A stretch of 33,905 nt of DNA from an archaeon (GTDB taxonomy: Archaea > Nanobdellota > Nanobdellia > Woesearchaeales > GW2011-AR9): NCBI GenBank assembly GCA_023259115.1, contig JAHFQW010000017.1, positions 1 to 33,905 on the forward strand, given 5' to 3'. Shown piece after piece: positions 1 through 8,797 of the stretch. The translations under genes were made by a program, and so were the position numbers. Below the pieces are notes generated by a model, which was not told the origin of the DNA, searched no databases, and was given only the letters and a program-made list of their open reading frames with translations. Position 1 is the first letter of the stretch. Every line of letters begins with the position of its first letter.

Positions 1-4
1 TAAG

Positions 5-176
5 TTAAGTCTGCCCACTTTGCCAAAAGGTGAACCGAAAACTACAATTATGAATGAGAATTGTTGGTGCAAGAAAAACAACGGTTTTTCTGCACAGAAG
101 GAGTAACCTTCTTGTGCTCCTCCTAAAAGATACATTCAAGAGGAGCATGAGGTTCACGGCATGTGGGCAGACTTAA
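5..176. repeat. Multi-hairpin structured element: composite ~25-bp outer stem enclosing four hairpins
   Basis: Outer arms TTAAGTCTGCCCAC (5-18) / GTGGGCAGACTTAA (163-176), then TGCC (21-24)/GGCA (158-161), GTGAACC (30-36)/GGTTCAC (151-157). Inner hairpins: 44-49/59-64; 67-79/84-95 (one bulge); 96-101/107-112; 115-122/140-147. Confidence 0.8.
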
Positions 177-200
177 TACATACGTGCAGACTTATTATAG

Positions 201-287
201 TAAATTGCAATAATAATGGAACTTTTCTATTGCAATTTAATATTCTAGCAAATCTCACAAATGTTCTATAATTAATGAGATTTGCTA
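201..287. repeat. Two consecutive perfect 12-bp hairpins
   Basis: TAAATTGCAATA (201-212)/TATTGCAATTTA (228-239); TAGCAAATCTCA (246-257)/TGAGATTTGCTA (276-287). Confidence 0.8.
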
Positions 288-291
288 TTAC

Positions 292-648
292 GTGCAAAAA
301 ATATCGCTGCCTGATTTAATAATTATTCTCATGTTTCATCAAAAATATAAACCTCATTTTTATTTAAGGATTATGCAAAATGTACAAAGTGAGTTAGAAA
401 ATGTAATCAAATCAACATTAAACACTCAAGGACCTCTTGAAGGGGTTAGACTATATACTGCCGTTCGAGATACATCTGATAGTAGAAATGATTCTGATTT
501 TCCAACTGTATATCACACTGAATTGAAAGATCTTCAAGAAAAAGGAGATATCCTCTTTCAAGAAAAAAGCAAATATTTTTCTGCTGGTAAATGGCATAAA
601 TCAGGTATTTATTCTCTTGTGGTTAGAGAAGAAGCTATTAAAAGATAA
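292..648 (+). CDS. Small hypothetical protein (GTG start in the ORF track; ATG at 373 is a plausible alternative)
   Basis: ORF of 118 aa; no recognised motif. Confidence 0.5.
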   Translation: MQKISLPDLIIILMFHQKYKPHFYLRIMQNVQSELENVIKSTLNTQGPLEGVRLYTAVRDTSDSRNDSDFPTVYHTELKDLQEKGDILFQEKSKYFSAGKWHKSGIYSLVVREEAIKR

Positions 649-772
649 ATTCATTAATCGTATGCAATTGCTGTTAAATTCCCCGACGAAAAAAATGAGG
701 AGAAAAAGACTAATTTTTCTTCTTTATTATAGATTAATCAATTTTATAAATGAAGCATAATCAAACCTATTA

Positions 773-1699
773 ATGGGACAATCAATTGGAAAATATGGGG
801 AATTAAGTCTTTCTGATAAATGTAGTTATGTTCAATTATTGGGTAGAAGAGAAAAAAATAAAAGTGTTTTTGATCAATGGCAATTCTGGGATGATGTGTT
901 TACAAAGTTAAATGAAAAAGTTTTTGCTAAATTTAATCCGAATGATTTAGCTACCGCAGAAAAAAGCCCAGAAGATAAACCAGAACATTGGGGTATAATT
1001 ACTACTTTTCGTTTACCAAATCATGCGTCTGTTGAATATTGGAAAAGACAAGAAGGAGGTGTTGGCGTTCAATATTGGAAGAGAGGTAATAGTGAAGGAA
1101 GACCAGCGGAAAGTATTCAAGTAAGTAAAGATGGTAAAATTGATTTTTGGGATAGACATCTTTATGATGCAGATGGTAATCTACGCCATTATGCTCAAAC
1201 AACATTTACTGAACATTTTGGAAACAGGTCACATATTCTTGATTTAGATGGCAAAACACCGAAATTAGATCGGTTGTTGTTTGAAGAAGACGAAATTACA
1301 ATCCAGTTGTTTCGTCGTGCCCCAAGCTATACAGGGGGAGTTGGTTATACTTTAAAGAGAGGAGAAAGAAAAAACGCTTTGGTTAGTGAGATTTATTTTG
1401 CTCGCCCACTGATGGATGTAGAAAACTATCATAATGTTTTTGTTAATCACAGGACTCTTGAAAGATGTGATAAACCAGAGTCAGAAAGTTCGCCAGTTGA
1501 TTCATCTGGACCAATTGGATTTACAGAACATCCCGTCGGCTCAATACGCAGAGGAAGTATTTATCTTTTAGCAGCAGGAAAAGACAAAGTTAAATTTCAC
1601 TTCCCTGAACTTCCAGATGAAGAAATATCATTTCCGTTAGAATTGAACGTTGAAGAATTTTTACGAGATTATAGGCAGCGGTTATTTGAGCGGTTATAA
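773..1699 (+). CDS. Hypothetical protein, 308 aa
   Basis: Long ORF; no recognised family; internal similar phrases VEYWKRQEGG / VQYWKRGNSEG. Confidence 0.75.
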   Translation: MGQSIGKYGELSLSDKCSYVQLLGRREKNKSVFDQWQFWDDVFTKLNEKVFAKFNPNDLATAEKSPEDKPEHWGIITTFRLPNHASVEYWKRQEGGVGVQYWKRGNSEGRPAESIQVSKDGKIDFWDRHLYDADGNLRHYAQTTFTEHFGNRSHILDLDGKTPKLDRLLFEEDEITIQLFRRAPSYTGGVGYTLKRGERKNALVSEIYFARPLMDVENYHNVFVNHRTLERCDKPESESSPVDSSGPIGFTEHPVGSIRRGSIYLLAAGKDKVKFHFPELPDEEISFPLELNVEEFLRDYRQRLFERL

Positions 1700-1749
1700 T
1701 TAAAAACACAAACTTCACCCTCTTTCATAAAAAACACACTTCTCTTTCC

Positions 1750-2898
1750 CTACATAATTCTTGGACTTTCTTGCAGCAGCGCAGCTCGAGGCGGCTTCTC
1801 ATCAAATAGGCTATGATAAGCACCCACAAAACGGTTATAATACGCTCCTCCATTTGCCGCCCCTTTTGTCAAATAATCTGTTCGCCCCTGGTTATAAGAG
1901 TACAGTGCTCGTTCTAATGCATCCGGCAATTTTGTTTTTCCCCGTCGTTGCTTGTTCCTAAAATAATCCGCTTCTATGGATAAAGTCAAATCACCAAATA
2001 CCATATTCAACTCTGTATTTGCCATATCACATGTCTTTCGACGAACCTCTGCAATCATCTGACGTTCTCTAGCAACATACGAAACCCACGGTAAATCAAA
2101 TTCACTCGCTCTCTTAATATACGTATCTGCCCCAGGCACACTCTCTAAAAACGCCACTCGTTCATCATATACTCCCTTCGCTCCTGCATCAAATAAAAGA
2201 TAGCCATGTTTCACCGCGGAGGAAAATTGGCCTAATACTTTTTGTTCTTCTTTTAGTTTGTTGATACGCAACTTCACTTCTCGCGCAATCTCCACATCAC
2301 CCGCAAATAATTTTTTTTGCCGTTGTAGATGTGCATATTCCGCTTTAATTACCTCAATACGTGCTACCGCTCTTTGTGCACCATGCTCTAAGATAGCAAA
2401 ATAATTATCTGTCACTCCATCAATTAAACTTTTCTTTGCATCAAGTGCTCCGGCATACTTCTCCCGAAACTCATCATGTCTTGTGGTTGGGCTGTATAAC
2501 CGTGATAACCCTCCGGCGATCGCAGGAAGCGTTAACTGCATAACTCCACAGCCATTACCTCTGCTCTTAATCTCCAGATTTCCCCCTGATTCCACTTGAA
2601 TAACCGCTTCTAAGATTTCAGCTGGAACAATCATGCTCTCTTTTACCAGCAATTGGTCTAATACCGCTTGTTGTCTTTTCTTTTTTTCTTCTTTCTTATT
2701 TGATACTTGATTATTAGCTTGATTATCCCCAACTCTACACTGCCCTATTTTTTGTTCTAAAGAATCCTGCACACACATATTCGAATTATAATGTTGTTGC
2801 TCAACCGCAGGCGTACAACTACTTACCACCAAACTACACAGTCCCGATAGTACATTTTGAGCTAATCCCAGCATATCTTTTAATTTTCGAGTACCCAT
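1750..2898 (-). CDS. Predicted lipoprotein with lytic transglycosylase (SLT/lysozyme-fold)-like domain
   Basis: N-terminal hydrophobic segment ending SLVVSSC (lipobox-like); VPAEILEAVIQVESGG...SRGNGCGVMQLTLPAI...ALYSYNQGRTDY matches the SLT pattern (catalytic Glu, G-x-MQL, YN-G). Confidence 0.7.
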   Translation of the reverse strand: MGTRKLKDMLGLAQNVLSGLCSLVVSSCTPAVEQQHYNSNMCVQDSLEQKIGQCRVGDNQANNQVSNKKEEKKKRQQAVLDQLLVKESMIVPAEILEAVIQVESGGNLEIKSRGNGCGVMQLTLPAIAGGLSRLYSPTTRHDEFREKYAGALDAKKSLIDGVTDNYFAILEHGAQRAVARIEVIKAEYAHLQRQKKLFAGDVEIAREVKLRINKLKEEQKVLGQFSSAVKHGYLLFDAGAKGVYDERVAFLESVPGADTYIKRASEFDLPWVSYVARERQMIAEVRRKTCDMANTELNMVFGDLTLSIEADYFRNKQRRGKTKLPDALERALYSYNQGRTDYLTKGAANGGAYYNRFVGAYHSLFDEKPPRAALLQESPRIM

Positions 2899-2988
2899 AT
2901 TATCAATGTATCTCCATTAATTTTGTATAAATATAACTTTTTTTCGTTTATTTAGCACTTTTTACAAATAAAAGTTTATTTTAATAGG

Positions 2989-3774
2989 TTAATTCTTCTT
3001 TCTCTTCTCTTCTTCAAAGAAATGAGTGGTATATATCATCACCAAATCACTATAAGTCAAATCTAAATTAGGTATATACGTTCCCCCAATCCGAGGGTCT
3101 TCTTTGCCAAAACTCTTCTTATTAGTAAACGCAAAGCCGTTATATAATGTAACATGTAACGCTACCCGTTCTCCAAAAGAATGAATTGTAGTAAATGGAA
3201 ATGCATAAATATCATACCCTGCTTTAGTCCATAATACTTGATGCAAGCGTAATACTTCTGCGGCATTTACGATTTGTTGTTCTTGTTGAGATGTAGTAGT
3301 CATGTGTGTCAATTTAGCCGATAATGGATGTTGCAGTGCTTGTTCAAGCGTCTCTGCATGAACATGCCCATATCCTGTAGATCTTCCCATCATTTTGAGT
3401 ACCCTCTCTCCCAAAGAGCTGGTAGTCAGAATTGATTTAATATAAGTACGAACACCCTCTCGCGATCGTGTTACATCCTCAATTGTTGACGTATGCATGC
3501 GAACATATTCTACATACCCCGCTGCAAGTATTGTCTCTTCCGGCACAGTATAATTAGTACTCGTTTGGTGAATAAATGGTTGTAAAAGCAACATTTCCTC
3601 ATCAAATGCTTCTGTCACTTCTCTTAGCACTCTTTTCATCTTCACATCAAGATTATCAACCGACTTAATAACATGAGATTTCTCCTCTAGTATTATTCTT
3701 TCTGGAAGAAAGTAATAATAGAGAGGCATACTTATTCCAACAGCTAACAGCGCATTTCTTAATTTTTTATTCAT
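2989..3774 (-). CDS. N-terminally anchored protein, possible divergent lysozyme-fold domain
   Basis: N-terminal TM segment (LLAVGISMPLYYYFL); VPEETILAAGYVEYVR...STGYGHVHAETLEQAL...VALHVTLYNGF follows the order of SLT motifs. Confidence 0.45.
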   Translation of the reverse strand: MNKKLRNALLAVGISMPLYYYFLPERIILEEKSHVIKSVDNLDVKMKRVLREVTEAFDEEMLLLQPFIHQTSTNYTVPEETILAAGYVEYVRMHTSTIEDVTRSREGVRTYIKSILTTSSLGERVLKMMGRSTGYGHVHAETLEQALQHPLSAKLTHMTTTSQQEQQIVNAAEVLRLHQVLWTKAGYDIYAFPFTTIHSFGERVALHVTLYNGFAFTNKKSFGKEDPRIGGTYIPNLDLTYSDLVMIYTTHFFEEEKRKKN

Positions 3775-3823
3775 TGTCTCCTAATAGCTCTTGATTCTTT
3801 TCTAATTCTTTCAATTTTTCAAC

Positions 3824-4675
3824 TTAGTCCCGTCTCATATATTTCTCATTCACATATTTTTTAAGTTCATATTTTATTGGCCGCATTACCATATACCCTA
3901 ACAAACCTACTTTAAACATAAAAGGCAAATTAGTATCAAACATCGCAAAAATATTTTGCGCAATTCCTTTTATAGAACTATTAATAAAATCTCTGCGCAC
4001 CGCCATAGGATAATCTGTTTCAATCTCTTCAAAATTTGTAATCCCCTGTTCTGCCAATAATTCTTGCGGCACTTGTGGTAAATGTGATGCTAAATCTTTT
4101 TTATAATCTATCATATGAGCATAACTATTATGATAAAAACATAACTCTCTAAATTGTTCCGAAGAATTGAATTCTCCTCCTCCTAAAGTATAAAGTAAAA
4201 TCTGGTACGCTGGAAATAATAAAGATGCCGCTCTCTCTTTTAATTCAGGTGTATTCATCAATTTCCTCTCTATTGCTCTAGTCGCATCTTCTTTAACTAA
4301 GTTAATCAATTTAGCAATTTGCGGTAAATATACCTCGAAATTAGGAATTACCTCTTTGTAACTATAGATCCGTTCAATAGAAGCATCTACTTGGGCAGAG
4401 CCGGTAGGGAGCAACTGTTCAGAATTCAAACTCATATTCTGCAAACTTCCTTCAAGTATGGGAATAGCCTCTCGAGGATCCCCCAAATCAACTAAATCAT
4501 CTAATGTTCGAAGAAATTCATACGATGAAAAGAAAAATGTACGTCGTGTAGAATCTATCCCCGTCAGTAATAGAGATAAATCATATAATCCTGAAAAATT
4601 ATCTCTACTAAGACCTAATTCTTCCAGCTCTTGTCCAACGCCCGTCCAGCGTAATAATATCTCTCGTAATGCCAT
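3824..4675 (-). CDS. Divergent squalene/phytoene synthase-like protein
   Basis: RRTFFFSSYEFLRTLDDLVDLGD (first Asp-rich motif) and YAHMIDYKKDLASHLPQVPQELLAEQGI (second region resembling NilRDv..D..gR.YLP). Confidence 0.5.
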   Translation of the reverse strand: MALREILLRWTGVGQELEELGLSRDNFSGLYDLSLLLTGIDSTRRTFFFSSYEFLRTLDDLVDLGDPREAIPILEGSLQNMSLNSEQLLPTGSAQVDASIERIYSYKEVIPNFEVYLPQIAKLINLVKEDATRAIERKLMNTPELKERAASLLFPAYQILLYTLGGGEFNSSEQFRELCFYHNSYAHMIDYKKDLASHLPQVPQELLAEQGITNFEEIETDYPMAVRRDFINSSIKGIAQNIFAMFDTNLPFMFKVGLLGYMVMRPIKYELKKYVNEKYMRRD

Positions 4676-4680
4676 TTTCG

Positions 4681-4873
4681 TATAGAGGAATTTGAATAAA
4701 TCCTATATTATAGAGGACTTTGAATAACCCCTATATTCATCAATATAATAAACCGCAGTTTATTTATTAGATAACTGTGTCAAATATTATATCTTCTACA
4801 CAATTATCTATATTCAAAGTACTTCTTAGAGGGGTTTGACAATTTTTATAGGGTTAATCAAACCCCTCTATAG
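4681..4873. repeat. TATAGAGG-family structured intergenic element, with partial tandem copy of its edge
   Basis: TATAGAGGAATTTGAATAAATCC (4681-4703) and TATAGAGGACTTTGAATAACCCC (4710-4732); stem ACTTTGAATA (4717-4726)/TATTCAAAGT (4811-4820); stem AGAGGGGTTTGA (4828-4839)/TCAAACCCCTCT (4858-4869). Confidence 0.8.
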
Positions 4874-4972
4874 TAAATCACAATGAGATTTGCTATTAGA
4901 AGCTAAAACCAAACGCTATTTATAAACATTTCTTTAATTTTGTCACTTTAAAGTAAAAAACTAGTTCATTAT

Positions 4973-6622
4973 TCAAGCGACTTTGGGCAATTCTATTAAA
5001 GCAGGTATAACTCTCTCTCCAATTATAAACCCATCAATTTGCTCCAAACTATATTGCACATCCCGCGCTTTATTGAGCTCTTTTTCAGTAAAATACGTTT
5101 GCACATCTCTATACCCTCCTTGAAAGAAAACTGCAACAGAACTAACGTTCTGGGCAAATACCGTATTACCTGCTATCAACTGCTTCACTTTATCAATGAG
5201 TGGTTTAGCACTATTAATGATAATACTATAAATAATCAAGTTGTACAAATCCACTCCGCGTAACTCTATCCCTAAAATAGTTTTATACCCACTCAAAAAA
5301 GCTTGCACCAACTCTTCAGTAAATCTTTGTTCGAAATTTAAGCGAAAACATTGATATCGTATTGCACTAATCATTCTACCCACATCCGCAAGTGGATCTC
5401 CCGGTTTTGTATAATCATAATCAACAATGATGATACTATCAATCGTATCCACATAAAAATAATTTGTTAAGTTAACATCACTCACAATAATAGATAAGTA
5501 ATCCGGATAATATTTCTTACGTACTTTCAAGAATTGAGCATACTTTTTTTGATCCAGAACACCCAAAGTTACAAATTTTTCCATTCTTTTTTTTAAATTA
5601 AGATAGTCAAGAATATATTTATGGCGAATAATCGCGCGTGGATTATAAAAAGAAAGCTCCTGCAATGTATTTTTATGAATTGTTGCAATCGATTTACCAA
5701 ACGTATAACATGCTCTCAACGCCAGAGTAGGGTCTGCAGTTAGTATATCTAAAATAGCTCTCCCTTTTACTTTCTCACAAATAATCTCATTTTGTGATAC
5801 TCGTATAAGTGGCGCCACTAGTCCTCCTGCCGCCGTTACAAATTTTCGTGCTTGCATAGAGAGTTTAAATTCACCTGCAGGTCGAAATGATTTCGCAACA
5901 AACTCTGTTTTATCATTTGTTTTTACTAACACCACATGATTCGTAAATCCCCCCCGCAGTTTACTCACCTCATCAATCATAAACTCTGCTCGTTCTTTTT
6001 CAAATTCTATCAATTCCCCCTGTAACTCTTTTTCACAATCTTCTGCCGTACGTGCTCGTAGAGCTGTGAAATTGTATTTTTCCAAAAGCAGATGAATCTG
6101 TTGGATCATATCCTTCAAATCAGTTGAGTTTATATCAAAGAGCACATCACCCTCCCTACGAATAAGATTAATCAACTCATTTTTCTTGATATTTTTATCT
6201 AATACACTCTGATTCACTTGAAACCATTTCTGTTGAAGAGAAACATTCTTTTCTAATATGCCTAACTTTCGTAAAAACGAGCTGAATTTTTTATATATTA
6301 TGGTTTCAGTCTTTCCTCTCCGTTTATCTAATTCTTTTTGAACAATTCTCTGCAGTTCTTGCAACACTTGGATAATACTTTTTCTCTCATTCAATATCCT
6401 CTCTTCTTCTGAGCTAACAAGAATCGTTAATTCTCCCATCACCTCTTTTAATCGTTGTATTTGTCCGTGTGTCCACTCCGTTGAAAAAGCATCCAAAAGC
6501 TGAAGTTTACGATGATAATTTTTGAGATACACTTTCACTATCTCTTGTTGTTCCTGAGCAAATTTCGCTAAGGTATGAGATATATTTCTATCCGATAGAA
6601 TGTCTAACAACGCATCAGCCAT
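4973..6622 (-). CDS. APH/protein-kinase-like phosphotransferase with long helical N-terminal region
   Basis: GGFTNHVVLVKTNDKTEFVAKSF ... FGKSIATIHK ... IIVSDVNLTNYFYVDTIDSIIIVDYDYTKPGDPLADVGRMISA (catalytic/metal-binding loops of the APH fold). Confidence 0.65.
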   Translation of the reverse strand: MADALLDILSDRNISHTLAKFAQEQQEIVKVYLKNYHRKLQLLDAFSTEWTHGQIQRLKEVMGELTILVSSEEERILNERKSIIQVLQELQRIVQKELDKRRGKTETIIYKKFSSFLRKLGILEKNVSLQQKWFQVNQSVLDKNIKKNELINLIRREGDVLFDINSTDLKDMIQQIHLLLEKYNFTALRARTAEDCEKELQGELIEFEKERAEFMIDEVSKLRGGFTNHVVLVKTNDKTEFVAKSFRPAGEFKLSMQARKFVTAAGGLVAPLIRVSQNEIICEKVKGRAILDILTADPTLALRACYTFGKSIATIHKNTLQELSFYNPRAIIRHKYILDYLNLKKRMEKFVTLGVLDQKKYAQFLKVRKKYYPDYLSIIVSDVNLTNYFYVDTIDSIIIVDYDYTKPGDPLADVGRMISAIRYQCFRLNFEQRFTEELVQAFLSGYKTILGIELRGVDLYNLIIYSIIINSAKPLIDKVKQLIAGNTVFAQNVSSVAVFFQGGYRDVQTYFTEKELNKARDVQYSLEQIDGFIIGERVIPALIELPKVA

Positions 6623-6772
6623 AATTTCTAGAAGTAAGTCCTGCTACTTAAATATTCCTCTCAAGCTAGTTCTCTGAAGCATTACCAACTAATCCTCACA
6701 ACAATCAACAGGTCAATGAGTAACTTCTAATAAATAGTAACATTTATATATACTCTCTCTAATTTTAAAAAT

Positions 6773-7438
6773 ATGGCCAGTAAGTATCTATTATGGGATC
6801 AAGATAACTTTGTACTCAGAGGATATTATGAACATCCCTCTAAAATTAAACTCAACCCTACCGTACGAAGCGTACTCACAGAACTTCGCGATAGAGGATA
6901 CATTAATCTAACCTTATCCAATAAATCAGCCATTATTTCCCGAGAAAAAGCCAGAATTGTGGGTATTGAGGACTTATTTGATGATTTTTTTGATGGCCGA
7001 GATGTACCCAATTTTAAAAGTACCGCTCCAATAAGAGAGAAATATAATCTGAGCATTAAACAACTAGCCAATCATGCTCTCTATTTGGGAGACAGTTTTA
7101 ATGAAGATATCATTTATGATATTCCTTCTATGGTTCATATTTTCGATGCACACGGTTATGAACATGATTTCCATATTTTTCATCAAATAATTGATCTGCT
7201 TAATCAAAAAGATAGTTCCAGCTTTAAAAAAGCCTATGAGCTCCTTGAAGCTGATAATAAAGATAAACATGATAAGACTTCTATTCCAGGCATCACTTTC
7301 TCAAATAAAACATACAACCTTCAAGAATTCCTGCTCCAAAGAAATAGTCTATCAAAATATCAAGATAAAAACATCCAAGGGGAATCACATGTTGTAACAG
7401 TTAAAAAAGCAACAAAAAGATTCCAACTAAAGATTTAA
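6773..7438 (+). CDS. HAD-like hydrolase
   Basis: YLLWDQDNF near N-terminus, LTLSNKS motif II, YLGDSFNEDI motif IV. Confidence 0.65.
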   Translation: MASKYLLWDQDNFVLRGYYEHPSKIKLNPTVRSVLTELRDRGYINLTLSNKSAIISREKARIVGIEDLFDDFFDGRDVPNFKSTAPIREKYNLSIKQLANHALYLGDSFNEDIIYDIPSMVHIFDAHGYEHDFHIFHQIIDLLNQKDSSSFKKAYELLEADNKDKHDKTSIPGITFSNKTYNLQEFLLQRNSLSKYQDKNIQGESHVVTVKKATKRFQLKI

Positions 7439-7439
7439 A

Positions 7440-7493
7440 AAATGTGTAGAGTTTGACAAACAAGGATAGTTATTCAAACTCCTCTATACTTCT
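7440..7493 (-). repeat. Single-hairpin copy of the TATAGAGGAnTTTGAATAA element, overlapping the 3' end of the deacetylase CDS
   Basis: Minus strand TATAGAGGAGTTTGAATAACTATCCTTGTTTGTCAAACTCT; GAGTTTGA/TCAAACTC stem; gives codons TAT AGA GGA GTT TGA (...YRGV*). Confidence 0.7.
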
Positions 7494-8781
7494 CAATAGT
7501 CAACCCTTTCCCGGTAATATCTTTGCATAAAGGGTCTAAAAATTGACTAATTGTTCGAGGAAATTCATGGATTAATACAATATCTCCATTGCGTACAGAA
7601 GAGACCTGTTGAATAACCGATGAAATGGTTGCTTCTTTCTTCCAATCGTTAGTATCTTTCGACCAGAACATAATCTGATAACCACGTTGTTTAATTCCTC
7701 CATACACTTCTACACGCTCAAAAAATGTCGGACGATCACCATAAGGAAAACGTAATAGTTTAACAGAGCGTTGAACTCCTGCATTTTTGTACAACCAATC
7801 AATTAATGTATCAGTTTTATCTATTTCATTTAAAATCTCTTGACTGGATAACACCGAAAACGGCCGATGAGTATAAGAATGATTACCTATCATAAATCCA
7901 CTCCGAACACAATCTACAAGTATCATTCTATATTCATCATCACGTAATGCCTCTTCAAGACGTTGTCCTACCCAGAAAAAAATTGCTCCATATCTATGTT
8001 CAGTCAAATAATCAAGCATTGTTTTCAAATTTGCTTTTCGCTCTTCTAAATCAAATCTTTTTTTCCCCTGTATAAATGGACCATCGTCAATGGTTAAAAA
8101 CACTCCTTGAACCGGCAATTTGTAGATTTCATTTGACCCAAAGATATGTTTATCAAATAACCCACTTCCTCTATGAAACGCTTTTGTTTTTCGTTCAAAT
8201 TCCATCGTTGCCGCAGCCGCACCCATAACCAAAGCACTTTTCAAGAAATCTCTGCGCGTCATGCCTGTTTTTAGTGTGGGAATTCTTCTTAAAACTGCAT
8301 CAAGCATGGCAAGCCATTTCTCCAAATCCTCAATTTCTAATTTTTGATTTTTAATTTCCTGTGTTATTTTTGATTGGTATGCCTTATTTCTCTGTTTTCT
8401 TTCAGCCGCAATGAGTACTCTTGTTCTATCTACTCTTTCACGAAGCGCACCAAGATATTTTGATCCATTCTTCAACAATTGAGCGGCAGGAACTTCTAGT
8501 TGTTGTAATAACTCAGGTAATGGCACCAAAGAAATTTTTCCGTCCCCTTGTTGTAATTCTCTACGTATCCTTTCTAAGTCTCGTTGTACAACCCGTTCGG
8601 CATTTCCAATATAATGTATGACCCGTATATTTTTTTGTAAATCTTTTTCTTGTTCAGAAATATCTTCTCTCTCAATTTTTTCTAAATCTTTATGCAATTG
8701 TTCTAAGAAATAATATTCTGCCGCCAGCCATTTTAGGACATGTTCAACATCTTTGGTTATTTCTTCTACCACTCTATCCAC
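7474..8781 (-). CDS. NodB-type polysaccharide deacetylase with internal twin-arginine motif and coiled-coil N-terminal region
   Basis: FLTIDDGPF, GNHSYTHRPF, LLRFPYGDRP, DIVLIHEF motifs; internal MTRRDFLKSALVMGAAAA. Confidence 0.8.
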   Translation of the reverse strand: MDRVVEEITKDVEHVLKWLAAEYYFLEQLHKDLEKIEREDISEQEKDLQKNIRVIHYIGNAERVVQRDLERIRRELQQGDGKISLVPLPELLQQLEVPAAQLLKNGSKYLGALRERVDRTRVLIAAERKQRNKAYQSKITQEIKNQKLEIEDLEKWLAMLDAVLRRIPTLKTGMTRRDFLKSALVMGAAAATMEFERKTKAFHRGSGLFDKHIFGSNEIYKLPVQGVFLTIDDGPFIQGKKRFDLEERKANLKTMLDYLTEHRYGAIFFWVGQRLEEALRDDEYRMILVDCVRSGFMIGNHSYTHRPFSVLSSQEILNEIDKTDTLIDWLYKNAGVQRSVKLLRFPYGDRPTFFERVEVYGGIKQRGYQIMFWSKDTNDWKKEATISSVIQQVSSVRNGDIVLIHEFPRTISQFLDPLCKDITGKGLTIEKYRGV

Positions 8782-8797
8782 TCATTTTTCTCTCTTC

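Noticed and set aside
1-292. CRISPR array
   Set aside because: Repeats here are inverted (hairpins), not regularly spaced direct repeats; no cas-like gene in the window.
1002-1205. Antisense ORF inside 773-1699, and similar short antisense ORFs throughout (e.g. 17829-18060, 18992-19447, 27554-27850, 28187-28528)
   Set aside because: Shadow frames of well-supported genes with no motif or start context.
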